Source of the DNA: an uncultured Acetatifactor sp.
GTDB lineage: Bacteria; Bacillota; Clostridia; Lachnospirales; Lachnospiraceae
DNA length: 64,000 nt
NCBI GenBank assembly: GCA_910578215.1
Contig: CAJTPH010000010.1
Coordinates: 29,315-93,314, forward strand
Direction of reading: 5' to 3'
This document shows, in pieces, positions 1 through 8,787 of this stretch. Numbering within the stretch: position 1 is the stretch's first letter; each line of letters opens with the position of its first letter. The notes below the pieces were generated by a model. It did not search any database, had not been told where the DNA came from, and was given only the letters and a program-made list of their open reading frames with translations. The translations under genes and the position numbers were made by a program.

Positions 1-1422
1 GTCCGGCATCATATACACAGGAAGCAGTTTCAACAGCCGGTTTCTCAGTTCCTGCTCCGTCAAATTCCCTTTATAAATCGAAACGATCCATGATTTCTTC
101 TCATCATATAAGCAGCAGCCCGCCTCAATTTCCTCTAAAGACAGCAAAGCCGTTTCAATCTCACCCAGCTCAATCCTCCGTCCCAGATGCTTAATCTGAA
201 AATCCTTTCTTGAGAGATATACCAGTTCCCCATATTCGTTCCGCTGCGCCAGGTCGCCGGTCCGATAAATGATTTCAGGATACGAAGGGTTCAGCGGATT
301 CTGTACAAACGCCTGCGCCGTTTTATCAGGCGCATTGTAATACCCGTATGCAAGCCCCGTGCCTCTTACGCATACTTCGCCGATTACTCCTTCCCCGATG
401 GCGGGCTTATCCTGTTCATCTAATAAAAATACATCCATATTGGCGCATGGCGTCCCTATGGGGAGAGTATCCGTACTTTCAAATTTCCGGTCTACCTCAT
501 ATACAGTACAGGTATCCGTAACCTCCGTGGGCCCGTAAAAATTTACATACCTTGCGTCCGGATATTTTTCAATCCACTTGTTCAGATATTTCACCGGCAT
601 TACCTCCCCGCCGAAAAAGACATTCTTCAGGTCGATCGGCGGCGCTTTCTTCAATGCCCCAAGTGCCGACGGAAAAGCCAGAGCCGACGGCACCCAATAT
701 AACGTGTTGACATGATTGTGCGACAGATATTCCATAAGCTGCTTAGGGACCTTAAAACATTGCTGCGGAATAATATACATGCTGGCTCCTGTCTTCACCG
801 TCGCATATACGTCCAATACCGACATACTGAAATAAAGAGGCGTCTGATTTCCCCACACACAGCTTTCATCCAGACGGAACCGCCCTACCGCCCAGTCAAT
901 AAAATCCGCCAACGCCCTGTGCGATATAATAACGCCCTTAGGCATACCGGTAGAACCGGATGTATACAGTACATACGCCACATCCGTATCGATGATCCTG
1001 CTTTCCGCCGCTGCAATACTCCCGGCAGGAATCGGATTCAGCATACAGTCTTCATATTTGATAACGGCACTGTTGTCACTGCACAAATTTCTCACATGCT
1101 CAAAATACTTTTCCGTTGTGAGAATTGCCGCCGGTTTAAATGACGACAGTATTTTACCGATGCGCTGATCCGGCATCTCCACATCTATCATTGTGTAGAA
1201 ATTTCCGCTGTAAGCCACGCCATAGAAGGCGGAAATACAAGCCGGGCTCTTATCCATGAATATGGCAACCGGGCTTTTTGCAATTCCCCTTTCAAGTAGC
1301 GCTCCCGCGATGTGATATGCCTCCTGCTGCAGCTCGTAAAAGGTCAGCGCTCTAGCTTCGTCCGCAAAAGCCGTCTTATCCTTGTACGTAACCGCTGTTT
1401 TATTTAAATAATCCGTAATCAT
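1..1422 (-). CDS. AMP-binding (adenylation) enzyme, C-terminus cut by window edge
   Basis: ANL-superfamily adenylation enzyme that would activate a carboxylic acid, probably an amino acid, as acyl-AMP. About 474 residues are visible, reading from an ATG at 1422 with GGAGG nine bases upstream. The core A3 loop YTSGSTGMPKG lies near residue 152, the FYGPTEVT motif near 292, the YRTGDL motif near 384 and the hinge region LGRRIELGEIE near 410. It resembles free-standing ligases of the DltA / D-alanine-carrier ligase type more than acyl-CoA ligases. No carrier protein gene is visible next to it; one may lie beyond the left edge. It follows the CBS-SGNH-nucleotidyltransferase gene by about 50 bases, so both probably modify the glycan made by this island. 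Substrate is not predictable from what is seen. Confidence 0.85.
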   Translation of the reverse strand, partial: MITDYLNKTAVTYKDKTAFADEARALTFYELQQEAYHIAGALLERGIAKSPVAIFMDKSPACISAFYGVAYSGNFYTMIDVEMPDQRIGKILSSFKPAAILTTEKYFEHVRNLCSDNSAVIKYEDCMLNPIPAGSIAAAESRIIDTDVAYVLYTSGSTGMPKGVIISHRALADFIDWAVGRFRLDESCVWGNQTPLYFSMSVLDVYATVKTGASMYIIPQQCFKVPKQLMEYLSHNHVNTLYWVPSALAFPSALGALKKAPPIDLKNVFFGGEVMPVKYLNKWIEKYPDARYVNFYGPTEVTDTCTVYEVDRKFESTDTLPIGTPCANMDVFLLDEQDKPAIGEGVIGEVCVRGTGLAYGYYNAPDKTAQAFVQNPLNPSYPEIIYRTGDLAQRNEYGELVYLSRKDFQIKHLGRRIELGEIETALLSLEEIEAGCCLYDEKKSWIVSIYKGNLTEQELRNRLLKLLPVYMMPD

Positions 1423-1474
1423 CCTGTCACGCCTCCATCTCGTAATCATTTCCACACTGCATCATCCCGGCCAT

Positions 1475-3163
1475 CTAAAGTTCCTCAACCGTCAAGCCAA
1501 ACCGCGGCAAAATGTCAAGGCAGCAATCCATATATTTCCGTTCAACGGGATTATGCAGCTCGCCTACAACAAACCTGTATTTGATTCCCATAAAGCCAGC
1601 GAATACCTCTCCGAACAGCTCACAGTCATACTCCATATCAGCATCGCAGAATCTCTGTTTCCGAATTCCCCTTGAAATCCTCTTGGTATACAGATATTTC
1701 CCGGCCGGAACAGCTACAACCTTATCTCCAAGATCCTCCAGCGCCTCTTTAACCGTCTGTATCCGCTTTTCCAGGCTACAGCTTAAATTGGAATCCTCTG
1801 AAATAAACAGATACAGCCTGTCTACCCTCCGCAGGGCAGCCTCAACCGCCCTCCTGTGCCTGTCCGTAAACGGGTCCGCGAGCAAGGCCACCGCCCCTTT
1901 TATGCCGCAGGCATCTTCCCTCAGCAGCCCGTTACGCTCCATGTAGAGCAATATCTCCGACATGATTTCACTGCCCACATAATAATCCTGCATTCGCTTT
2001 TTTTCGCCGGATAAACCTGCTGTATCAAACAGCCCCCGTTCTTTAAGGTCATGATATATTTTTTCCGCCAAGCGTTCATTTACCTTATAATTACAATGTT
2101 CGGGACTGTCCAATATATTATTTTCCAAATCCTCAATACTCAAAAACGTATCCGTCAGGCTTCCAGCGCAGACACATTTTCGGGCTGTTTCCTCTGTTAT
2201 CCACCCCTTTTCAACAAAAACCACAGCCACATCCTTCTCGCACAGCTCGTCCGTCATCATCCTTGAAAAAAAATTAGACACATTAAACAATCCTCGATTG
2301 ACCACCTGAATTTGCCTGTCCGTCCGCTGATTCAGCATTCTCTGCAGGCAGGATTCAATTGTCTGACCATCCCTGCAATAGGCTCCGGCAACGGTGCACG
2401 GTCCGTAAAATATAATACGCCCTTGCGGATTCTCCGGATTTCCCAATGTGACACGGTTCCCGTCCGCACAACGATAAAATTCACCCTCCATGGCAACTAT
2501 TTCCGATATGCCCTTTACCGTCTCCGTGTGAAAATTCCCAAATTCCTTCTTCAGATCTACGACTGCATCCGGCTCTCCAAGAAAGCGGCTCCACCGGCTT
2601 CTTGATAACCCTTTCCAAAAGACGTCCTCATCCTCCCCGCCAAAGCCGGACCCTCCTCCGTCCGCCAGCCGCCTTAAGATATGGGCTTCCTCCATATAAT
2701 ACAGTACAACCCTTGCTTGCGTACCGGCAAGAAAACGCCCCAGCTCCTTTCTGTGCCATTGCTCCTTCAAGTGCCTGGAAACCACAAGCGACGCTATCTG
2801 ATCCTGCCTGATATCGTAACGAAAATCTCTTTTCATTACCCCTTCCAGCCGGCCGCCGTTCACCACAGGAAACTCAAAAAAGGTTTTATGCCCTTCAAAA
2901 AATTCCGCAGCCTTATCTTCATCCGTTTTTTCGGTATACGAAAAGCTGCGGTTGATCTTCAGCGTATTATTTCCACCGCCATAATACCTTTCAAGGTCTC
3001 CAATAGATACCACACCGAGCAATTTGCCGGCTTCCTCAACATAGACGGCCTCCTGGGCGTCCTCCACAAAAAGCCGATATGCAATCTCCGCCCTGCTGTT
3101 CTCCGGGAAATCCCCAATATCCAGTATCGACTGTACTTTTTCTCTTGGAATAAACTGATACAT
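1475..3163 (-). CDS. Three-part protein: CBS-like, SGNH-like and CitC-type nucleotidyltransferase domains
   Basis: The 562-residue protein reads as three parts. Residues 10-125 look like a pair of CBS motifs (AVYVEEAGKLLGVVSIGDL, then FPVVNGGRLEGVMKRD). Residues 245-380 contain RIIFYGPCTVAGAY, resembling an SGNH/GDSL-like fold. The last 140 residues (LLADPFTDRHRRAVEAAL, then FISEDSNLSCSLEKRIQTV) match the adenylyltransferase part of citrate lyase ligase (CitC). The usual NPFTxGH signature reads DPFTDRH, so the first His of the HxGH-type motif is altered. No citrate lyase genes are nearby, so a citrate role is unlikely. Its place between an adenylation enzyme and a glycosyltransferase suggests activation or transfer of a small group onto glycan. 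GGGAGAGG precedes the ATG. The CBS and SGNH calls are from pattern only. Confidence 0.65.
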   Translation of the reverse strand: MYQFIPREKVQSILDIGDFPENSRAEIAYRLFVEDAQEAVYVEEAGKLLGVVSIGDLERYYGGGNNTLKINRSFSYTEKTDEDKAAEFFEGHKTFFEFPVVNGGRLEGVMKRDFRYDIRQDQIASLVVSRHLKEQWHRKELGRFLAGTQARVVLYYMEEAHILRRLADGGGSGFGGEDEDVFWKGLSRSRWSRFLGEPDAVVDLKKEFGNFHTETVKGISEIVAMEGEFYRCADGNRVTLGNPENPQGRIIFYGPCTVAGAYCRDGQTIESCLQRMLNQRTDRQIQVVNRGLFNVSNFFSRMMTDELCEKDVAVVFVEKGWITEETARKCVCAGSLTDTFLSIEDLENNILDSPEHCNYKVNERLAEKIYHDLKERGLFDTAGLSGEKKRMQDYYVGSEIMSEILLYMERNGLLREDACGIKGAVALLADPFTDRHRRAVEAALRRVDRLYLFISEDSNLSCSLEKRIQTVKEALEDLGDKVVAVPAGKYLYTKRISRGIRKQRFCDADMEYDCELFGEVFAGFMGIKYRFVVGELHNPVERKYMDCCLDILPRFGLTVEEL

Positions 3164-3183
3164 GCCCTCTCCCGATTTGATGC

Positions 3184-4470
3184 TTATAAAATATAATAAT
3201 TATCTTCTATATCGCTTCCGTCCAGAAACTCGTTTATACCAAGGACGGACAGTCTTTGCGCCATCTGTATATACATTCCGCTTCCCCGGATTACCGCCAC
3301 AATAACCAGTGCCCCCGGATATCTTTTAACCGCGTCATCTATTTTCAATATCTGCTTTCCCGCCAGCCTGTCTTCCGCGGAGCACTGAGATACCGCGAAG
3401 CAGGAGATACGGTCATAAAAACCTTCGTTGGTCAATCCCCGAAAAACCCTGTCCCCATGGCTGCCGGCGCCGTAAATAATCAGGCTTTTGGCCCCATTAA
3501 GCCTCCCGCTTATGTCTCGCCTGGCTTTAACTGCGCTGTCACAGAACTTATCCGGTTCCAAAACTACTCCCTGCAGCCATCTTTCCAGCTCGGCAAAACC
3601 CTTTATATAGGTCCTGTATTTTGTATAGTCTCTTTGTATCTGTCCGCAGAATTCTCTTTTATACTCGTCTGCTATCCGCAGAAAATTTCCTCTGTGCCGC
3701 AGCAGCTTATAATAATAGCAATAAGGCAGAAATTGGTAATCTCCTCTTTCCAATAAAAGCCCCTCAATATACTCGTATTCCCTGGTCATCGCAAGCACCT
3801 TATCTCTGCTTTTTACAGAAGCCGCCTCATTATCCTGCCTGTAAAGATAAAACGCCTTATCAATCCATTTTGCCTTATCACAGTATGACAGCGTTTGAAG
3901 CCAAAATCCGTTATCCTGATAAGATGCGCCCGGGCTTTCGTGAAAGCGTATGTTTTTGCGTGCCAGAAACTCCCTTTTATATATACCTGTCCAGATATTC
4001 ATATAAAAGTCAAAGAAAACGTTTCTGTCCATATCGCCCAGTACCCTGTCATAATAGGGCTCCAAATGGGCATGATGAATCCTCCTGCGGTATGCGATCT
4101 TTTCATACCAGAAGCAGGCATCTGATTTGACCACATCAAGCTCCCCTGCCGCCGATTCCTCATATAATGTCCTGTACATTTCCGGCAATATACAGTCATC
4201 GCTTTCCACGATACCGATATACTCGCCGCATGCCGCATCCAGCCCCGCATTCATGGCAGAACCATATCCGCTGTTCTTCCGGTGCAGAACCTTCACCCGT
4301 TGATCCCGCAGAGCATATTGATCCAATATTTCACCGCTGCCGTCTGTGGAACCGTCATCCACACATACCGCCTCTATCTCTTTTAATGTCTGCGCAAGAA
4401 TGCTGTCCAGACACTGCGCAAGATACCTTTCCGCATTATAAACAGGTACGATAACCGATACTTTTACCAT
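3184..4470 (-). CDS. GT2 glycosyltransferase with C-terminal Rossmann-like module
   Basis: The N-terminal 230 residues are a GT-A family 2 transferase: VSVIVPVYNAERYLAQCLDS, VCVDDGSTDGSGEIL, and the metal-binding IVESDDCI. It should move a sugar from a nucleotide donor to a growing glycan in the cytoplasm. The last 110 residues form a separate nucleotide-binding-like module beginning SLIIYGAGSHGDRVFRG and ending with a predicted strand ALVIVAVIRG; the same module recurs in ten other proteins of this island. I place the start at the ATG at 4470, which has GGGAG six bases before it, rather than at the GTG at 4488 that overlaps the upstream stop codon and has no spaced ribosome site. Acceptor and donor sugar are unknown. 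Confidence 0.85.
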   Translation of the reverse strand: MVKVSVIVPVYNAERYLAQCLDSILAQTLKEIEAVCVDDGSTDGSGEILDQYALRDQRVKVLHRKNSGYGSAMNAGLDAACGEYIGIVESDDCILPEMYRTLYEESAAGELDVVKSDACFWYEKIAYRRRIHHAHLEPYYDRVLGDMDRNVFFDFYMNIWTGIYKREFLARKNIRFHESPGASYQDNGFWLQTLSYCDKAKWIDKAFYLYRQDNEAASVKSRDKVLAMTREYEYIEGLLLERGDYQFLPYCYYYKLLRHRGNFLRIADEYKREFCGQIQRDYTKYRTYIKGFAELERWLQGVVLEPDKFCDSAVKARRDISGRLNGAKSLIIYGAGSHGDRVFRGLTNEGFYDRISCFAVSQCSAEDRLAGKQILKIDDAVKRYPGALVIVAVIRGSGMYIQMAQRLSVLGINEFLDGSDIEDNYYIL

Positions 4471-4484
4471 GCTTTTCTCCCGGC

Positions 4485-5936
4485 TCACTCTCCCATAACC
4501 TCCAGAAGTCTTTCTACCACTCTCTCCGAGGCATGCCCGTCATCACAGGAACCATATTTTTCAAAGAAAGCGTTCAATTCAGTTATGTACTTATCTTCGT
4601 CAAAATCCAGAATCTGCTCTGCCAGCTCGTCCTGCGAATGTGCCTTCGGATACGGCCACTCGGAAACAGGCGCATAAAAGCCCCGGTCATTGGTATATTC
4701 ATCTCGGTCATTCTGATATAAAAATACAGGGCGCCTCTGCAGGGAAAAATCCCACATGAGCGACGAGTAATCCGTAACCACAATATCCGCTGCGGCTAAC
4801 AGATCCTGGATATCCGGATAAAAGGTCGCTTCGACAGCGTTCTTATACATCCCCTTCTCCGAGACCAGCCTATGCATATAATGGTGTAATTTATATACAA
4901 CGACAAATTCTTTTCCGAATCTTTCTCTAAAGGAGCCTAAAATATTTTCCCAATCCAAATTGTATCTTTCAAAATCATCCCCGGTCATAGACCGATAGGT
5001 AGGCGCATACAGCACGATTCCCTTATCCTGAGGAATCCGGTATATTTCCCTTATCCTTCGGCCACAAGCATGTTCATTAAAAAACACGTCGTTTCTCGGC
5101 GCGCCACACTCCAGTACCTCCCCTTGATAAAAGAACGAGCTTCTGTAAATGTGCGTATAAAAGGAGCTTGCCGTTATAAATAAATCTGACGCCTCATTAC
5201 TTTTTCTATATCGCTCCCTGCTTGCCTCATCCTTGTTTACATCTCCTTCGGCAAGCTTAAACGGGCCGTACCCATGCCAGGTATTAACGAAAAACTGCCC
5301 CTCTCTCTTATGCTCATAAAGAAAATGTACGGTATTTGTAATATATACCTTGGCGGTCAGCACCTCTTTATAAAACTGCGGACTGCCAATTACAGCCTTT
5401 GTTATGGTTTCAGGCAAATCACTGATATCCTTATCAGACACCAGCCATACCAGCTCTGCCTGCACTTTATCCCGAAGCAGCCTTTCCGCTATGTATTTAC
5501 AGTTGCAGCGATATCCCATCCCGTCATAAGAGGAAAAAACAATCTTGTTTTTCTGTAACGGCAGTTTTTTGTACCCCGCAATCAATTCAGCTCTTATATC
5601 CTCAACCACCTGCGCATTTACGCGGCATACAGCCTTTACCTCGCAGCCCTGCAGCCTTTCAAGCACCTCCCCGGCAGCCTTTTCCCCAAGCGCCAGTATC
5701 ACCATACAATCCTTCAGCTGTCCCGCAAGCCTGTCTATGGGCTCCACCCTTTTTCCGTAAAAGGTATCCGAACTGCCTGATGTGTCCGTTACCGCAAAGC
5801 ATACCACATTTTCCGCCAGCCCTTTCAACTCCAGAAACGAATATAAGAAGCCTCCATATTGCCCCGCCCCATAAACTATCAGCCTGTTGTCCGTTATTTC
5901 ACTAAGGTCATTAACATCTAAAATTCTGCATTCCAA
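4485..5936 (-). CDS. Rossmann-like module fused to CDP-glycerol glycerophosphotransferase-type polymerase
   Basis: Residues 15-110 carry the island's Rossmann-like module (RLIVYGAGQYGGFLYSF). The rest is the TagB/TagF-type glycerophosphotransferase fold (Glyphos_transf family): NTWHGYGPF, then ECGAPRNDVFF, GIVLYAPTYRS, YKLHHYM and AADIVVTDYSSLMWDF. In teichoic-acid systems this fold moves polyol phosphates from CDP-linked donors to an acceptor. There is no transmembrane segment. The only in-frame start is TTG at 5934-5936, preceded by a run of nine G (C9 on the plus strand at 5944-5952) seven bases away that serves as the ribosome site. That tract could vary in length. The donor may be CDP-glycerol or another CMP- or CDP-activated compound made by the neighbours. 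Confidence 0.85.
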   Translation of the reverse strand: MECRILDVNDLSEITDNRLIVYGAGQYGGFLYSFLELKGLAENVVCFAVTDTSGSSDTFYGKRVEPIDRLAGQLKDCMVILALGEKAAGEVLERLQGCEVKAVCRVNAQVVEDIRAELIAGYKKLPLQKNKIVFSSYDGMGYRCNCKYIAERLLRDKVQAELVWLVSDKDISDLPETITKAVIGSPQFYKEVLTAKVYITNTVHFLYEHKREGQFFVNTWHGYGPFKLAEGDVNKDEASRERYRKSNEASDLFITASSFYTHIYRSSFFYQGEVLECGAPRNDVFFNEHACGRRIREIYRIPQDKGIVLYAPTYRSMTGDDFERYNLDWENILGSFRERFGKEFVVVYKLHHYMHRLVSEKGMYKNAVEATFYPDIQDLLAAADIVVTDYSSLMWDFSLQRRPVFLYQNDRDEYTNDRGFYAPVSEWPYPKAHSQDELAEQILDFDEDKYITELNAFFEKYGSCDDGHASERVVERLLEVMGE

Positions 5937-5956
5937 AGCTAATCCCCCCCCCGTAA

Positions 5957-7165
5957 CTAATCCGTTTCACACTGCGCACCATACGGTCTTCCCCAAATAA
6001 CGTCGTTCTCCGCTATTCCCATGTCAGTCAGTTCTTTCATTATCTCCTGAAAAATTTCCCGTTTTCTGACCGCTACAAGGATATAATCATATTCCGTATC
6101 CCTAATACACTCCACAGGCTTAACATCAAGCCCTTCCTTCTGATATTTCTCATAATTTTTGTCCACCCAGCCTGACAGCTCCAGGTTGGCGCAATCCGCC
6201 ATCCGCTTTCGGTAGTCAGCGCCGACTTTTCCCGCCCCATAAAGAATCATTTTTTTCTTTTGAGCAAAAAACACCGACGGGTCTAATTCATACGGTTCCG
6301 TATATATAGATTTTCCCGATGAGGTAAGCCCCAGCTTCACATCTATGGCATACCTTGTTTCCGACAGCAGGTACTTTCCCAGCTGCCGCAGCAAATGCTC
6401 CCGCTCCTCATGTTCGTCAAACAGTGTCTTTGCATACTTATAGAATGCCGTCAGTTCTACAAGATAATCCTGGTTTTCCGACTGGCACGCGCTTCCGTTA
6501 CGGACACAGTAATGGTAATAAATATCATCCGTAAAGCATACCTTGATATTTTTAAATACAAAGCTAAACACGATTGCCTTGTCTTCCGCATAACGTATAT
6601 CATTCCTTAAATTATTTAGAACCTCTTTCAACATATCCCTGGGAAATAATTTTGCCACACTGTATGGCAGTATTCCATAGTGATCCGTATCCTTGTAATA
6701 AAACAAGTCTTTTGCTATACTGCGGGTCTCATAAGTGCCAGCCGGAACAGCGTTTCTTTTTTCGACCGTACTGCCATCATAATCCATGTACACATTAGTG
6801 CAGACCAGGGAACAGCCGCGTTCCCGGATTGTCCGCACCATCGTTTCCAGAAGCTTTGGTTCAATCCAGTCGTCGGAATCCACAAACATCACATAGGTCC
6901 CCCGGCAAAGCCGGATTCCCGCCTTTTTAGCCGCTATAATGCCTTGGTTTGGCTGGCTGACAATCTGAATTCGGACATCCTTCCGGGCATATTCCTCACA
7001 CACAGACAAAGAATCATCTGTGGAACCGTCATTTACCAATATAATTTCCATATTCGTATATGTCTGGTTTAAAATACTTTCAATGCATCTTACCAAATAG
7101 CCTTGTGTATTATATATTGGAACAATTACCGAAGCAAGTGAGGCATTGCTTATATCTGTTTTCAT
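5957..7165 (-). CDS. GT2 glycosyltransferase with C-terminal Rossmann-like module
   Basis: Family 2 transferase domain over residues 1-240 (ASVIVPIYNTQGYLVRCIES, ILVNDGSTDDS, VDSDDWIEPKL), followed by the Rossmann-like module starting KKMILYGAGKVGADYRKRM and ending near IAENDVIWG. The layout is the same as the gene at 3184 but the two are diverged in the linker. I chose the ATG at 7165 because AAAGGGG lies nine bases upstream; the ATG at 7174 sits directly on that site. The stop codon of the preceding gene ends two bases before this start, so translation is probably coupled. The sugar is unknown. Confidence 0.85.
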   Translation of the reverse strand: MKTDISNASLASVIVPIYNTQGYLVRCIESILNQTYTNMEIILVNDGSTDDSLSVCEEYARKDVRIQIVSQPNQGIIAAKKAGIRLCRGTYVMFVDSDDWIEPKLLETMVRTIRERGCSLVCTNVYMDYDGSTVEKRNAVPAGTYETRSIAKDLFYYKDTDHYGILPYSVAKLFPRDMLKEVLNNLRNDIRYAEDKAIVFSFVFKNIKVCFTDDIYYHYCVRNGSACQSENQDYLVELTAFYKYAKTLFDEHEEREHLLRQLGKYLLSETRYAIDVKLGLTSSGKSIYTEPYELDPSVFFAQKKKMILYGAGKVGADYRKRMADCANLELSGWVDKNYEKYQKEGLDVKPVECIRDTEYDYILVAVRKREIFQEIMKELTDMGIAENDVIWGRPYGAQCETD

Positions 7166-7166
7166 T

Positions 7167-8723
7167 TTACCCATCCCCTTTCATTAATTCAGATATATAG
7201 TTTGCTGCCCGTTCCCCGGCATGTCCATCCTCATGGACTCCATGCTTCTCAAAAAAAGCATCCAGTCTGTTGTCATACTCTTGTTGGCGGAATTCGTACA
7301 TCATACGACACAATTCTTCATCATTTTCCGCAATATCAAAAGGCAGAGTGTCATAATCAATCAGCAGCTTTCGCTCATGATTAATATATTCAGCTTTATC
7401 AGGTGCATAGAGAAACACAGGCTTGTGGACGAAGGCAGGCTCAAACATAATGCTGGAATAATCACTGATCAGCATATCGCATGCCGCCACAAGCTCCTCA
7501 CTATCTTCATAAGCACTTACATCTATGACAAAGTCATCCCTCGGTATACCCTGGCTTTTTTGAGCCACTATCGGGTGGAGCCGCAGCAAGACGACCCATT
7601 CATCGCCACCCTGCTCCAGGATTTTTTTAATTTTTGTAAAGTCTGGTATGACGGAACAGCTGTCGTAAATATATTCTTTCCCCGTCCCTCCTCTAAAGGT
7701 AGGCGCATATAATAGCAGCTTTCTCGTGTCTTCTATTTTGTATTGTCTGCATATCTTATCTTTATATTTATCAGGCTCAAAAAGAATATCACTCCTCGGA
7801 GAACCCGCATAGAATACCGGCCCGTCATAATGATAGCCCCTCCGGCAGGTATCCTCGTCGAATCTGCTTCCCACAATCAGGTAATCTATGCTTTCACAGT
7901 CATGCCTTGTAACCTCCAGACCGCTCTCTATTCCTCTGAATTCATAAAAATCAAAGCCGAAGGTCTTCAGGGTCACACTCGCCCAATGCTTCATGTGTAT
8001 GTAAGTCTGTCCTGGCCTTTTTATATCCGTCAGCCATATATTGCTTCCTATAAGCCAATAACCGGCGCTTGCCATCTCCTCATGATATTGCAGGCTTTCC
8101 GTCCAGACCTTCCGCACCTCTTTCGGCGTATCCGCCGATAAATCGTCCAACACCCATACAATTTCTATGTCCCGGCGTATTTTTAACAGCTGTTCCGTGA
8201 TGGCCTTTCCATGCCCGGAATAGTGCCCCATATCCGTAACAACAAGCTTTCGTGGGTTTAACTCCATTTCACGGCATCGAGCACTGTACATTTCTTTTAA
8301 GTACCGAGGATATCCCTGTACTGTTTCACCTGTAATTGTGGGATTGTCCGTCTCCATTAATTTAAGGCTGAAGCAGCAGTAAAATCCATTTTCCCGCAGC
8401 TGCCGCATCATATCCGAATAGCTCGCCCAAGCCGTGACAAGCACAATACATTCATCTGCACCCAGACCTTTGATTTCATCAAAGGATTTGATCTCCTGGT
8501 TTCCGCTATCCTGATTTGCGTATCCAAATAAGAAATCCCTTAAATAATGCCCTTGCTTCTTTTTGCTGTTATCTATAACTAATGCGATCGATATGTCCGG
8601 ATATCTCATAAAAAAGACCGAGCCCGCAATGCCTGTACCAAATATCACAAGCTTTTTATTTTTCATCTGAACAGCAAAGCTATCCCATGTTTGTTCATAA
8701 TCTGAAATAATATCTCGCTCCAT
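7167..8723 (-). CDS. Rossmann-like module fused to CDP-glycerol glycerophosphotransferase-type protein
   Basis: The N-terminal 120 residues contain KKLVIFGTGIAGSVFFM and VIDNSKKKQGHYL, a variant of the island's Rossmann-like module with GTG replacing GAG. The C-terminal 350 residues are of the Glyphos_transf (TagB/TagF) type: HMKHWASVTLKTFG, AGSPRSDILF, LLLYAPTFRGG, LLRLHPIV and CDMLISDYSSIMFEPAF. The final stretch (DAFFEKHGVHEDGHAGERA) closely resembles the end of the 4485 product, which suggests duplication of the two-gene set GT2 plus polymerase (3184/4485 and 5957/7167). It probably adds a phospho-alditol or related unit from a CDP or CMP donor. ATG at 8723 has GGGG eight bases upstream. 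Confidence 0.85.
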   Translation of the reverse strand: MERDIISDYEQTWDSFAVQMKNKKLVIFGTGIAGSVFFMRYPDISIALVIDNSKKKQGHYLRDFLFGYANQDSGNQEIKSFDEIKGLGADECIVLVTAWASYSDMMRQLRENGFYCCFSLKLMETDNPTITGETVQGYPRYLKEMYSARCREMELNPRKLVVTDMGHYSGHGKAITEQLLKIRRDIEIVWVLDDLSADTPKEVRKVWTESLQYHEEMASAGYWLIGSNIWLTDIKRPGQTYIHMKHWASVTLKTFGFDFYEFRGIESGLEVTRHDCESIDYLIVGSRFDEDTCRRGYHYDGPVFYAGSPRSDILFEPDKYKDKICRQYKIEDTRKLLLYAPTFRGGTGKEYIYDSCSVIPDFTKIKKILEQGGDEWVVLLRLHPIVAQKSQGIPRDDFVIDVSAYEDSEELVAACDMLISDYSSIMFEPAFVHKPVFLYAPDKAEYINHERKLLIDYDTLPFDIAENDEELCRMMYEFRQQEYDNRLDAFFEKHGVHEDGHAGERAANYISELMKGDG

Positions 8724-8787
8724 TACGATTGCCCCGTTCTTCCTTGTCTTTGTAGTCTTCAGTCAAGCTATAACCCCAAAGCTGCAT

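Noticed and set aside
1475..3163. Citrate lyase ligase (CitC)
   Set aside because: Only the C-terminal part matches; there are no citDEF genes and the protein has two additional domains.
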